DNA from: Methylobacterium sp. 2A
GTDB taxonomy: Bacteria > Pseudomonadota > Alphaproteobacteria > Rhizobiales > Beijerinckiaceae
DNA length: 64,000 nt
Direction of reading: 5' to 3'
NCBI RefSeq assembly: GCF_009806555.1
Contig: NZ_VUOK01000045.1
Span: 62,001-126,000 of the forward strand
This document shows positions 35,561 through 44,439 of this stretch, in pieces. How positions within the stretch are numbered: position 1 is the stretch's first letter; each line of letters opens with the position of its first letter. A model generated the notes under the pieces. That model was not told the origin of the DNA, made no database searches, and worked only from the letters and a program-made list of their open reading frames with translations. The translations under genes were made by a program, and so were the position numbers.

Positions 35561-36505
35561 ATGACCACACTTCTCTTCGTCGAGCACGGCAACGGCCGGA
35601 TCAAGGACGGCACGCTCAAGGCGCTGACCGCCGCCAAGACTATCGGCGCACCGATCCACGCCCTCGTGCTCGGTTCCGGATCGAAATCCGTGGCGGAAGC
35701 GGCCGCCAAGCTCGACGGCGTCGAGAAGGTGCTCGTTGCCGAGGATGCGGTCTACGATCACGATCTCGCCGAGCCGGTCGGGGCTTTGATAGCGTCGATC
35801 GCCGACCCCTACGAGACGGTCATCGCCTCGGCCTCGACCACGGGCAAGAACGTGCTGCCGCGCGTGGCCGCCCTGCTCGACGTGGCGCAGGTGTCGGACA
35901 TCATCAAGGTCATCGCACCCGACACCTTCGAGCGGCCGATCTACGCCGGCAATGCGATCCAGACCGTGCAGACGCCGACCGGCAAGCGTGTGATCACGGT
36001 GCGCACCGCGGCCTTCAAGGCCGCCGAGGAAAGTGGAGCCGCGGCCCCGATCGAGCCGGTCTCCGCCGCCGCGCCTGACGCGGCCCGTTCGAGCTTCAAG
36101 GGCGAGGAGATCGCCAAGTCCGACCGCCCGGAGCTGGCCTCCGCGCGGATCATCGTATCGGGTGGCCGCTCGCTAGGATCGTCGGACAAGTTCCATGAGT
36201 TGATCGAGCCCCTAGCTGACAGCCTCGGCGCGGCGGTGGGTGCCTCGCGCGCAGCCGTGGATGCCGGCTACGCGCCGAACGACTGGCAGGTCGGCCAGAC
36301 CGGCAAGGTCGTGGCCCCGGACCTCTACGTAGCGGTCGGCATCTCCGGCGCGATCCAGCATCTGGCCGGCATGAAGGACTCGAAGATCATCGTCGCGATC
36401 AACAAGGATGAGGACGCGCCAATCTTCCAAGTTGCCGATTACGGCCTCGTTGGCGATCTGTTCCAGGTCGTCCCGGAGCTGCGATCCGAGATCGCTAAAG
36501 CTTAA
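35561..36505 (+). CDS. etfA: Electron transfer flavoprotein alpha subunit (copy 2)
   Basis: Paralogue of the protein at 12082, 314 residues. It keeps the FAD motifs GGRSLGSSDKF and GQTGKVVAPDLYVAVGISG. Partner of the EtfB encoded 70 bases upstream and last gene of module B. Differences from copy 1 lie mostly in the linker around residues 150-175, which is 2 residues shorter after alignment of the ends. Confidence 0.95.
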   Translation: MTTLLFVEHGNGRIKDGTLKALTAAKTIGAPIHALVLGSGSKSVAEAAAKLDGVEKVLVAEDAVYDHDLAEPVGALIASIADPYETVIASASTTGKNVLPRVAALLDVAQVSDIIKVIAPDTFERPIYAGNAIQTVQTPTGKRVITVRTAAFKAAEESGAAAPIEPVSAAAPDAARSSFKGEEIAKSDRPELASARIIVSGGRSLGSSDKFHELIEPLADSLGAAVGASRAAVDAGYAPNDWQVGQTGKVVAPDLYVAVGISGAIQHLAGMKDSKIIVAINKDEDAPIFQVADYGLVGDLFQVVPELRSEIAKA

Positions 36506-36581
36506 AGCTAGAGGCTCATTCAGTAAGCAGGTCCCGGCGGCACGCCAAGTGCAGATCGTCGTCGGGACGGCGGCGCCGCGG

Positions 36582-38105
36582 TCATCGTGAGAAAGCCCGG
36601 GCGTTGGTCGCGCTACCCATGGCGAAAGCCAGCGTGGCGGCGGCGATCTGCGCCGTGCCATGGGCCTGGCCCCGCGCATTCCGGGCCGCCAAGAGAGCCC
36701 TCTGCGCCTCCAGCGCCGCCGTGATCGTCCCCGCGCCGCTGCGATAGGCAGACAGGGTCGCGTCGTAACTGACCGCGGACGCTGCCACGAGCGTGGTAGC
36801 GGCGCGGAACGCGGCGAGCGCGCTCTTCAGCGCGTCGACCGACACGACCACTTCCCGCGCCGCGTCCTGCTGTAGGCGGATGAACGTGTCCTCGGCCTGC
36901 GCGGTCCGGGACCTCGCCTCTTCGAGGCGCGCGGCCCGCACGCCTCCGTCGAAGATCGGCACGGAAACGCCGCCGAGCACGGTGACGTTGCTGCTTCCTG
37001 GCGACGTGCCAAGGGCGGAGCTCCCGACGTTCCCCACGATGGGCAACGACGTCACGCTCAGCCGGCCGTTCACGGAGTTCCCCGAGACCGACGTGAAGAC
37101 CTTCGGCAGGAAGTCGGCTTCCGCCGCGGCGACGCCGGCGCGGCTGGCCTGTGCGGTCGCGACCGCGACCTGCAGGTCCGGCCTGTGGCGCAGGGCCGTT
37201 CCGACGAGCGTTTCCAGGGGGGCACCGACCAATGGGGGCAGAGGATGGACGGAAGCGTCCTCGACGCGGATCCGCGTGACCGGCGACACGCCCATCGCGC
37301 CGATGAGGCCGTTGTAGGAATCCCGCTCGGCGTTCCGGCCCTGGACCAGGTCGAAGTCGGCCTGGGCGAGCATCTGCTTGGCCTGCGCGACCTCGACGGT
37401 GGTCCCGACGCCCTGGTGCAGGCGGCTCTCGGCGGCGTCGAGGACGGCCCGCGCGTCACGCTGCGACGCACCCGCGATGCGGACGCGCTCGCGGGCGGCG
37501 CCGAACTCGTAGAACTGCCGCCCGACGTCATAGATGATCTTCTGGTGGACGGCGTTGAACGAGATGTTCGAGGCGAGCGACAGCTTGCCGGCCGCCTTCG
37601 CCAGCGCGTCACGCTGCCCGAAATCGAACAGGAGCCACTGCAAGGCTGCCGTCGAGACCGTGCCGGTAGCCTCGGTCCCGAGGTTGCCGGTCCGGCCGGT
37701 GAGCGGCAGCGTCTGGCTCGACGAGGTATACTGATACCCGCCGAGGACCGTGGCGGTGACGACCGGCAGGTAGCTCGCCTTGACGATGCCGACCGCCAAA
37801 GCCGCCTGCCGGGCCTGCTCCCATGCGATGCGGGTCGTCGGGTTCGTGGTCTGCGCGATGTCGATGAGTTCCGGCAAGGTGTGGACCCGGACGGGGTCTG
37901 TGGCCGGCGGCGGTTGAACGACCGCGAGCGCAGGCCTGGCCGGGAGACCGAAATCGACCTCGCTCATCTCGATGGGCGCCGGTGCGCCCGGCGGCACGAA
38001 GGGCGTGCCGGGCGTCGCCGGGGCGAGGTCCAGGGACGACGTCGCGCATCCCGCCGTGAGGAGGACGGTCGCCAGACCGAAGGCGCGACGGAGTATCCTA
38101 AGCAT
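36582..38105 (-). CDS. Outer membrane efflux lipoprotein (TolC/NodT/MdtP-like)
   Basis: Outer-membrane channel of a tripartite pump, 507 residues. The start at 38105 gives MLRILRRAFGLATVLLTAGC, a lipoprotein signal with lipobox LTAGC (C20). Two OEP domains follow, with the coiled-coil segments AESRLHQGVGTTVEVAQAKQ and AYRSGAGTITAALEAQRALL. Its ATG overlaps the FUSC stop by 8 bases. With FUSC, HlyD and YtcA-like genes it forms an operon of the ytcA-mdtNOP kind. A longer frame upstream lies within the FUSC gene and is not real. Confidence 0.9.
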   Translation of the reverse strand: MLRILRRAFGLATVLLTAGCATSSLDLAPATPGTPFVPPGAPAPIEMSEVDFGLPARPALAVVQPPPATDPVRVHTLPELIDIAQTTNPTTRIAWEQARQAALAVGIVKASYLPVVTATVLGGYQYTSSSQTLPLTGRTGNLGTEATGTVSTAALQWLLFDFGQRDALAKAAGKLSLASNISFNAVHQKIIYDVGRQFYEFGAARERVRIAGASQRDARAVLDAAESRLHQGVGTTVEVAQAKQMLAQADFDLVQGRNAERDSYNGLIGAMGVSPVTRIRVEDASVHPLPPLVGAPLETLVGTALRHRPDLQVAVATAQASRAGVAAAEADFLPKVFTSVSGNSVNGRLSVTSLPIVGNVGSSALGTSPGSSNVTVLGGVSVPIFDGGVRAARLEEARSRTAQAEDTFIRLQQDAAREVVVSVDALKSALAAFRAATTLVAASAVSYDATLSAYRSGAGTITAALEAQRALLAARNARGQAHGTAQIAAATLAFAMGSATNARAFSR

Positions 38106-39984
38106 GTGCGTGACGCCTCGCTGCGTCCGAACGGAGCGTCCGCCACGCCTCGGCGAACCCGGCCACGTCCGGGGCGCCCCTTGCGGGCGCTTCGGGGTCG
38201 TCCGCCTCGTGCATCGCCCCGTCCACGGCAGCCGCCATGGCTCGGGCACCGGCCATGGCGGGGGGGCGGTGCTCCGCGGCGAGCGATCCGATGCGGGCCG
38301 CGCGCTCGTAGAGACGCTCCCCGGCGTCGAGCATGTCGGTGGCGGGCCGCGCCCGTTCGGGGCCGTCGCCCGGCTCGTAGGCCAGGGCGTCGATCTGGTC
38401 CCGCAGGCGCTCCAGGGCTTCCAGCGCGCCGGGGTCGGAACGCTGGCCGACGGGACCGGTCTCCTCCCTCGCCACGAGGCCGCGGATGCCGGCGAGGAAG
38501 CGGCGCACCGTCGCCTCCACCTCCGGCAGGATCGAAACGGGGTAGAGCCGGGTCGCCACCAGGAAGATCACGAGGTCGCCGAAGACGATGCCGATGATCC
38601 TGTCGCGGGCGACGGTCAGATCCGTCTTCAGCGCGAAGCCCTGCAGCACGCACAGGCAGAACGCGAAGGCGATCTGGATGCCCATGTACGAAATCCGCTC
38701 GCTGCCGACGACGACCCACGCGCTCGGCAGGACGACGGCGGCGACGACGACGAGCAGGCCGGTGATGCCGTCGATGTGCGGCAGGACGTACACGAGGGTC
38801 GCGAGGCCGAGCGTCGCGCCGATCAGGCAGCCGGATAGGCGCAGGACCAGCTTCCGGTTGGTCTCGCCGACCGTGAGCAGCGACCCCACGAAGCACGTGA
38901 TCATGCAGGTGTGGATGCCCGGCCAGTCGAGGATGGCGTAGGTGAGGTAGCAGGCCATCGCCGCCAACGTCGTCTTCAGCGCGTAGCGGACGTGGTCGGG
39001 GTTCGAGAACGCGTCGGGTTTGAGGAATCCCGATTTCGCGACCTTCGGCTTCGCTGCGGCCCGGCCGCTCGCGAAAGCCTCCTCCGCTTCCGTGACCAGA
39101 TCCCCGAGGGCGTCTCCCGGCTGGACGGCCGGCCTTGCGCCCCCTGTCGTCGGTCGCCCGTGTTCGACCGTCTGCGCCAGGTCCCGGCACCGGGCGCCGA
39201 GGTCGGGACGGTCCGTGGGCTGTCCGGCGCCCCCACCGGCGGCAAGCCTGATCAGGAGCGCCCGACTGACGGGCATCAGGGCGCCCAGCCGCGCCGCCGA
39301 CGTCCGCTTCAGACGGCCCAGGAGACCGGCCAGACGTACCAGCTTCCGGATCGCGCCATCGTCCAGGTCCACGACGCGAATGGCATCCGCGCGGCCCGGG
39401 TCCTCGAAGCACGCGGCAGCGAGCCTGAGGCGTTCCGCCAGCGCCTCCCTCGCGAGCCGCTCCGGATGCCGGCCGAAGGGCAGGTTGAAGGCGATCAACA
39501 CCGCGAGCGGCATCATCGAGAACTGCAGGGCATAAAGCAGGCCCCGGGTCACGAGCTCGCCGTTGGCGCCCTTGCCGAGCAGGTCGATGCCGTAGGCGAG
39601 GACGAGGCCTATCGTGTTGCCCAGGGCGCCGAGCTTGCTCGCCGAGGCTAACCAAAGGATGCCGAACGACAGCAGGACCATCGCGGCGACCCGCGCCTGG
39701 GGGAAGTCCAGGGTCAGGATCGCGACGGCGAAGATGATCCCCACGATGATGGGCAGCAGCACCGAGAGGGCGATGCACATCAGGACGGTGGTCGCGCTGT
39801 CGGGCTTCTGCAGGAAGAGGACGAGGAAGACGCTGACCGCGGTCTCGGGGACCTTGAAGGTCATCGATGCCAGGACGACGAGCACGGACACCGCGGTCAC
39901 CCGCAGGGCCATCCCGGTGCGGCCTGGGAAAGGCGCCAACTCGGCGAGGAGGGGCGACGGGCCGCGTGCTTCAGCAGTCGCCAT
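38098..39984 (-). CDS. FUSC-family inner membrane efflux protein (AaeB/MdtO-like)
   Basis: Inner-membrane protein of 628 residues with two blocks of membrane helices (about 20-170 and 330-500) separated and followed by soluble segments, the FUSC layout. Recognisable stretches are PETAVSVFLVLFLQKPDSATT near 47 and HTCMITCFVGSLLTVGETNRKLVLR near 380. Such proteins export aromatic carboxylates or similar small acids with an HlyD adaptor. It overlaps the adaptor gene by 14 bases. The substrate is unknown. Confidence 0.88.
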   Translation of the reverse strand: MATAEARGPSPLLAELAPFPGRTGMALRVTAVSVLVVLASMTFKVPETAVSVFLVLFLQKPDSATTVLMCIALSVLLPIIVGIIFAVAILTLDFPQARVAAMVLLSFGILWLASASKLGALGNTIGLVLAYGIDLLGKGANGELVTRGLLYALQFSMMPLAVLIAFNLPFGRHPERLAREALAERLRLAAACFEDPGRADAIRVVDLDDGAIRKLVRLAGLLGRLKRTSAARLGALMPVSRALLIRLAAGGGAGQPTDRPDLGARCRDLAQTVEHGRPTTGGARPAVQPGDALGDLVTEAEEAFASGRAAAKPKVAKSGFLKPDAFSNPDHVRYALKTTLAAMACYLTYAILDWPGIHTCMITCFVGSLLTVGETNRKLVLRLSGCLIGATLGLATLVYVLPHIDGITGLLVVVAAVVLPSAWVVVGSERISYMGIQIAFAFCLCVLQGFALKTDLTVARDRIIGIVFGDLVIFLVATRLYPVSILPEVEATVRRFLAGIRGLVAREETGPVGQRSDPGALEALERLRDQIDALAYEPGDGPERARPATDMLDAGERLYERAARIGSLAAEHRPPAMAGARAMAAAVDGAMHEADDPEAPARGAPDVAGFAEAWRTLRSDAARRHAHA

Positions 39985-40999
39985 CGCGGGGTATCCTGAC
40001 GATGGCGCTGGCGCCCAGCCGGGCGAGATCCTCCGGCGGGTTCTCCAGCTTCACGCGCACGGGGAACCGCTGGGCGACGTGGACCCAGTCGACGGAACGG
40101 ACGACGATGGGGACCGAACGCGGCAGGTTCACCCGGTCCTGTCCCGAGACGCCGTAGCCGATGCTGTCGACGCGTCCCTTGATGGGCACAGTCCGGTCGA
40201 TCATCGAGTACACGACCGCGCACCCGCCGCCCCGGATGCGGTTGAGTTCGGTCTCGCGGAAGTTGGCGACGGCGAACCACTCGTCGGTGACGATCAGGGT
40301 GAAGAGCGACTGGCCGGGGGCGACGAATTCCCCCGACTTGACGGTGAGGCCGGTGACGCGGCCTTCGTGGGGCGCCTTGACGACCGTGTTCGCGAGGTCA
40401 CGCGCCGCCAGGGCCGCCGTGGCCTTGCGGGTCTCCAGGTTGGCCTTCGCCGATTCCGTGTCACCGACCGCGCCGCGGGCGGCGGCGGCCTGCTGCATCG
40501 CCTGGGTCAGGCTTGTCTCGGCGTTGCGTTTGGCCGTGGCGGCATCGTCCACCTGCTGATCCGACACGTACCCCTTCGGATGCAGCGGCTTGATCCGCGC
40601 CAGGGTGTTCGTGGCCAGTTCGAGGTTTGAACGGGCGCGCACGACCTGCTGATCGGCGATCTCCACGTTCGCCCGCTCGGTGGCGACGGCCCGGGTCTGG
40701 CTCGCGAGCAGGCCCTCGCCGGCCTTCACCTCGGCCAGGGCCGCCTCCAGGCGCAGGCGGTAGGGCTCCGGGTCGATGCGGAACACCACCTCGTCCTTCC
40801 GGACCAGTTGGTTCTCCTGCACCGGCAACTCGACGATCCGTCCCCCGACCGAGGCGGCCATGTGGACCACGTCCGCATCGATGGACGCATCGTCGGAGGT
40901 CGGGTTGTGCTGCGTCGCGCGGTAGTAGCTCCAGCCTACGCCGACCGCCGTGAGGATGATCGCGAGGGCGACGAGCCTGCCGAGGAGTGCCTTAACCAT
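39971..40999 (-). CDS. HlyD-family membrane fusion protein (AaeA/EmrA/MdtN-like)
   Basis: Periplasmic adaptor of 342 residues anchored by one N-terminal helix (about 8-26). The first lipoyl half is ASVGGRIVELPVQENQLVRKDEVVFRIDP, seen as the blocks GGRIVELPV and VRKDEVVFRIDP. A long coiled coil (80-185) follows, then the second lipoyl half KAPHEGRVTGLTVKSGEFVAPG and the beta-barrel domain. It links the FUSC protein to the outer-membrane channel encoded downstream. Confidence 0.9.
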   Translation of the reverse strand: MVKALLGRLVALAIILTAVGVGWSYYRATQHNPTSDDASIDADVVHMAASVGGRIVELPVQENQLVRKDEVVFRIDPEPYRLRLEAALAEVKAGEGLLASQTRAVATERANVEIADQQVVRARSNLELATNTLARIKPLHPKGYVSDQQVDDAATAKRNAETSLTQAMQQAAAARGAVGDTESAKANLETRKATAALAARDLANTVVKAPHEGRVTGLTVKSGEFVAPGQSLFTLIVTDEWFAVANFRETELNRIRGGGCAVVYSMIDRTVPIKGRVDSIGYGVSGQDRVNLPRSVPIVVRSVDWVHVAQRFPVRVKLENPPEDLARLGASAIVRIPRDGDC

Positions 41000-41014
41000 G
41001 CGGCCGCATATCGC

Positions 41015-41236
41015 TCACGGGCCGAACAGCAGCAGCCAGAGGCCACAGTCGATGGCCAAGGCCGCACAGGTGTAGGTCAGCAGCTTGAACGGGATGCCGT
41101 CGTCGAGTTGGATGACGGAGAATGCCACCCTGAGCGACAACGCGCCGACGATCCCCGCGACCGCGCAGACGAGCCACGCAGGGAAGAAGGCCCCGAAGAG
41201 GCTGAAGGTCGGTGCCGCGGCTTGCATCACTGCCAT
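41015..41236 (-). CDS. Small inner membrane protein, YtcA-like
   Basis: Protein of 73 residues with two membrane helices. The motif FGAFFPAWLVCAVAGIVG resembles the YtcA proteins that precede MdtNOP pumps. It is first in the operon, 15 bases before the HlyD gene. The start could be the ATG at 41236 or 41227; neither has a strong ribosome site. Its role in the pump is unknown. Confidence 0.7.
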   Translation of the reverse strand: MAVMQAAAPTFSLFGAFFPAWLVCAVAGIVGALSLRVAFSVIQLDDGIPFKLLTYTCAALAIDCGLWLLLFGP

Positions 41237-41809
41237 CGTCCGGGAAGCCGGCACATTCACTGAGCCCCCCGGCCGATGGTGCTTCGGCCCTCGGGCCGGA
41301 GCAGGGACGCTACGGGCAGGCGGCCCTGAACGCTTGAACGATACGACTGACTTGCCGTCGCTGGCGGCAGCCGAGACGAAGTTCTCCACCGCGGCTTAAG
41401 GCGATGGGTTCGAAGTTCTTCGAACAAGTGATGGCTTCGGCACGGGGGTAGCCGATGATCCTGCCGCGGCTGGATTTCGGTCCACCGGCACCGGCGAAGG
41501 CTTTCCTTGCCGCGGACCGCCCCCCGGAAGTCGGCGAGGTCGGAGGCCGCGCGGGGATCGGGCTTATTGCCCGCGCGGCCTGCTGGCTGGACTTCCGGCG
41601 AGGGGGCGAAGCCGAAGGCCCAGCGTCCTATGCGGAGGCGTGGTCGGCCTCCGTGAGAGGATGGACGTCGAACGAAGGTGAGCGGCATGGCGGCTCTCTC
41701 AATCTTCACCATCGTGCCCGGGACCGCTGGCCAGCCGGGACCCGGCTGGTGATGCCGGCGTCCCGTCGCTCGGTCCGGCGCCATCGACGTCGGGAGAAGG
41801 CTGGTCGGG
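41237..41809. other. Intergenic region between efflux operon and tetR
   Basis: About 570 bases with no supported gene; several open frames exist on both strands only because of the high GC content. It holds a strong 12-bp inverted repeat at 41544-41581 and must include the efflux-operon promoter near 41250-41420. Confidence 0.4.
41544..41581. repeat. Strong GC-rich hairpin
   Basis: AGGCCGCGCGGG (41544-41555) pairs perfectly with CCCGCGCGGCCT (41570-41581) across a 14-base loop. There is no T-tract on either side, so it is not a classic intrinsic terminator. It may insulate the tetR transcript from the efflux operon or be a regulatory site. Confidence 0.5.
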
Positions 41810-42475
41810 TCAGGCGGCCCGGTGAAGCAGCGATGCGACCACGGTCTTGGCCATGCGCCTGCGCGCCTCTTCGACGTCGATGTCGGGCGCGAGCCGATTC
41901 AGCATCGCCGGGAAGGCGGGCGGCTGGCCCACGGCACCGTTGAGCAGCGAGAAGAACAGGGCCGGATGGCTGCTGCGCACGATCCCGGCCTCGATGCCGG
42001 CTGCGAACAACGAACGGCAGGCCTCGTAGGCCGGCCTGAGGAGGCGCTCCGTCACCATCACCGCTCGCTCGGGGGCGTCCGACCCGTGGTGGAAGACGAA
42101 ATCCCTTACCTCCGGATGGACCGCGTAGAAGTTCGCGACCGTGGTGATGAGATTGCTCAGACGTTCGTAAAGGGGCCTATCCGATTGCCTGGAAAGCTTT
42201 CCGACCTCGTCGATGACAGGCGTCGTCGCCGTCACGATTAAGTCGAGGCAGGCTTCCCAGAGCTCCGCCTTGCTGCCGAAATGGATGCGAACCAGGTTCG
42301 GGCTGACCCCCGCAGCGATGGAAATGCTCCGGATGTCGGCTCCGTCGAAGCCGTCGTTGGAGAACGCGAGGGTCGCCGCACGGAGAAGGGCCTGCCGACC
42401 GTCCGGCATGTCTTTGGTCCTGCGGCCGCGCGGACGGGTTCCCGCCTCGGCCGGCCCTCTGGGTCGAGAAACCAT
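41810..42475 (-). CDS. TetR-family transcriptional regulator
   Basis: Regulator of 221 residues. The helix-turn-helix contains FSNDGFDGADIRSISIAAGVSPNLVRIHFGSKAELW (blocks GFDGADIRSISIAAGVS and LVRIHFGSKAEL). A C-terminal ligand domain follows, beginning near LYERLSNLITTVANF. The start at 42475 (MVSRPRGPAE) is the first that gives a normal N-terminus; upstream codons are antisense to nothing and lack a ribosome site. It is the nearest regulator to the efflux operon, transcribed in the same direction, and probably controls it. Confidence 0.88.
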   Translation of the reverse strand: MVSRPRGPAEAGTRPRGRRTKDMPDGRQALLRAATLAFSNDGFDGADIRSISIAAGVSPNLVRIHFGSKAELWEACLDLIVTATTPVIDEVGKLSRQSDRPLYERLSNLITTVANFYAVHPEVRDFVFHHGSDAPERAVMVTERLLRPAYEACRSLFAAGIEAGIVRSSHPALFFSLLNGAVGQPPAFPAMLNRLAPDIDVEEARRRMAKTVVASLLHRAA

Positions 42476-42500
42476 CCCACCCGCCGAATAAGTGTCCTTT

Positions 42501-42510
42501 CGTACATATA
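42501..42510. promoter_or_regulatory. CGTACATATA motif upstream of tetR
   Basis: Ten-base motif 26 bases upstream of the tetR start. The same ten bases occur at 43891-43900 upstream of the araC-type gene, where they are part of an inverted repeat. Both lie in AT-rich islands. Possible operator or -10 region. Confidence 0.4.
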
Positions 42511-42624
42511 ACGTCGGGCGTCGACGCTGCAAGCAGACGCGGCGGCCCACCGAGGGCGGATGACCGTGACCGGCCTCGCCGCCCACCCCGTCGCCGGCCA
42601 GGGGCTGGTCGAGTGGTGCCGCGG

Positions 42625-42897
42625 TCATCGACGGCTCGCGATCACGGTGCGGCAGGCCGGACTGAGATGGTCGATGTTCTCGACCAGGCAGTTGGTGATG
42701 GCGGTCCGGTTCGGGATGAAGGCCCGGCAGAGATTCATGACGTCAGAGGTGCATGCCTGGCGGTCGCGGATCGTCTCCGACGGGGTGTCGTGAAACTCCT
42801 GTGCCTCGACCTGCATGACCGATCCGACGAGGCACGTCAGCACCAGTCCGACGAGCGCGGTGGGAAGGTGCTTTTTACGGGGGCCTACGGCTCTCAT
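42625..42897 (-). CDS. Small exported Cys-rich repeat protein (paralogue)
   Basis: Protein of 90 residues. A signal peptide (KKHLPTALVGLVLTCLVGSVMQVEA) is followed by QACTSDVMNLCRAFIPNR, AITNCLVENIDHLSPAC. The C-x6-C...NR.AI..C....hLS..C pattern is the same as in the protein at 22233-22490. GGAG lies 8 bases before the ATG. It sits between tetR and araC genes. Function unknown; probably a disulfide-bonded periplasmic domain. Confidence 0.75.
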   Translation of the reverse strand: MRAVGPRKKHLPTALVGLVLTCLVGSVMQVEAQEFHDTPSETIRDRQACTSDVMNLCRAFIPNRTAITNCLVENIDHLSPACRTVIASRR

Positions 42898-43057
42898 CGA
42901 TGATCTCCATGTTTCTGCAAGAGCTCCGCGCAAATGCGGATACCTGACGTGGGGGCTTTCGCCCTCGACCCGGTCTTGCGCTGGTTGCACCTACATCTGG
43001 GCCGGGCGACGGGAATTCCTTGAACGATACGACGGTCCCGCGAGACGGGGCCGCGTC

Positions 43058-43879
43058 CTAGCTCGGTCGGGGTCGCGGCGAGATCGGGTGGGCTTCGCTC
43101 GCGACGACCCTCATGTTCGCGAGCGACGAGGGCTTGCATCCGAAGGTCGCCCGGAAAACCCGGCTGAAATGCGCGCCGTCGGCGAAGCCGGCCTCGACCG
43201 CGGCCGACGTCACCGAAGCCCCGTTGCCGAGGCGGCGAATGCCAAAGAGCAGGCGCCGCCAGAGGAGGTACTTCCTGAGCGGCATGCCGACCTGTTGGGT
43301 GAAGAGCGCCGAGAACCGACTCGGAGAGAGGGCGACCTGGTCGGCAGCCTCGTAGCGGTTGGCCAGCGGTACCGGCGCGGAATCGATGAGATCGACAACC
43401 TCTGACACGCGGCGGTCCAGCCGCGGCAACTGCGGCAGTCCGTCGAGCCAGATCGAACGCCAGAGGTCGAGCAGCGCCCATGCCTCGTCATGGGTCGGCT
43501 CCGAACGGTCCATCTCGCGCAGCAGTGACACCAACCGCTCGTGCCCCTTGCCGTCCACGGAGGGGCGGACCTGCGCCAAGGCGCGGGCCGCACGGGTTTC
43601 AGGATCCACCCACAGGAAGGCGGTCCTGCCGGTCGCGATGACGCGATGATGTTCGAGTGGCGCGAGGACGCCTGCCTCGGGACCGATGCCCGGGGCGCGC
43701 GCCGTCTCGATGCGCAGATGGCCTTCCAGCGGGATGGCGACCTCGAACGCCCTGTGGCGATGCAGCCGCTGATCGGTGGCCTGGCCGAGGAACAGCGCCG
43801 CCCCGGGGAACAGGAATGCCTGCCGCGACGTCCGTCGAGCGCCGATTGACCCCTCAGCCAGCATCGTCACCGTCCCCAT
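43058..43879 (-). CDS. AraC-family transcriptional regulator
   Basis: Regulator of 273 residues. The N-terminal cupin-like part has HRHRAFEVAIPLEGHLRIE near residue 42. The C-terminal double helix-turn-helix covers about 165-265, with ALSPSRFSALFTQQVGMPLRKYLLWRRL and AVEAGFADGAHFSRVFRATFG, both recognisable AraC blocks. The start ATG overlaps the left arm of the inverted repeat at 43878, which suggests autoregulation. The inducer is unknown; the neighbouring efflux genes are a possible target. Confidence 0.88.
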   Translation of the reverse strand: MGTVTMLAEGSIGARRTSRQAFLFPGAALFLGQATDQRLHRHRAFEVAIPLEGHLRIETARAPGIGPEAGVLAPLEHHRVIATGRTAFLWVDPETRAARALAQVRPSVDGKGHERLVSLLREMDRSEPTHDEAWALLDLWRSIWLDGLPQLPRLDRRVSEVVDLIDSAPVPLANRYEAADQVALSPSRFSALFTQQVGMPLRKYLLWRRLLFGIRRLGNGASVTSAAVEAGFADGAHFSRVFRATFGCKPSSLANMRVVASEAHPISPRPRPS

Positions 43880-43901
43880 ATATGCTCACACGTACATATA
43901 T
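43878..43901. promoter_or_regulatory. Inverted repeat ATATATG-N10-CATATAT at the araC start
   Basis: Perfect 7-bp arms (43878-43884 and 43895-43901) in an AT-rich island. It contains the CGTACATATA motif shared with the tetR upstream region. Confidence 0.45.
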
Positions 43902-44124
43902 AGGTCCGCGCAAGTTGCAAGCTTCAAAAGGCTGCGGGACGGACGTGCACGGGATCCTGCCGCGGAAGGTCGAAGCTTGGTCGTCCGGATGACCAAGGAG
44001 CGGAATTCGGGCCCTTTGTGCAACGGCGCATGATGCGGGTACGGGTGCGTCTGCCGGGCGCGATGCGGATCGGCGACCCTGCGCGTCACAGACTTCCGGC
44101 CGAGGCCTCGATCAGAGAGACGAC

Positions 44125-44280
44125 CGCCGGGTTGGGCTTACGCCTGATCGAGCGGGCGCTCGCGTCCGAGATGGGCGGCAAGGCCGGGATCGACTACCGC
44201 CCGGCTGGGTGCGGTTCACGCTCGAGGCGCCGTTGCCCGAGCGGCTCGCGGTGGTGCCGGACGTCGAGTTCGCCATCTGA
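44125..44280 (+). pseudogene. HWE-type histidine kinase C-terminal remnant
   Basis: The reading GLGLRLIERALASEMGG, then IDYRPAG, then after a one-base shift VRFTLEAPLPERL, matches the last 50 residues of an HWE/HisKA_2 kinase ATPase domain. The catalytic upstream parts are absent and a single-base deletion near 44206 breaks the frame. A degraded gene end with no expected activity. Confidence 0.65.
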
Positions 44281-44439
44281 CGGCACGCGCGGCTAGGGCC
44301 GGCTTGGTGGTTACCGCCACAGGGCGGGACTTCGCCAAGGATGCCCTTGGGGAGGTCAAGGCGATCAAATCCAGCGCACGCAAGACCTAAATCAGCCTCA
44401 GGTTGACGATCGTATCCTCCGGTTAAGTTGGATCTGCTT

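Noticed and set aside
41455..41943. Plus-strand frame in the tetR-efflux gap as a gene
   Set aside because: No ribosome site, no domain, and it runs into the antisense of tetR.
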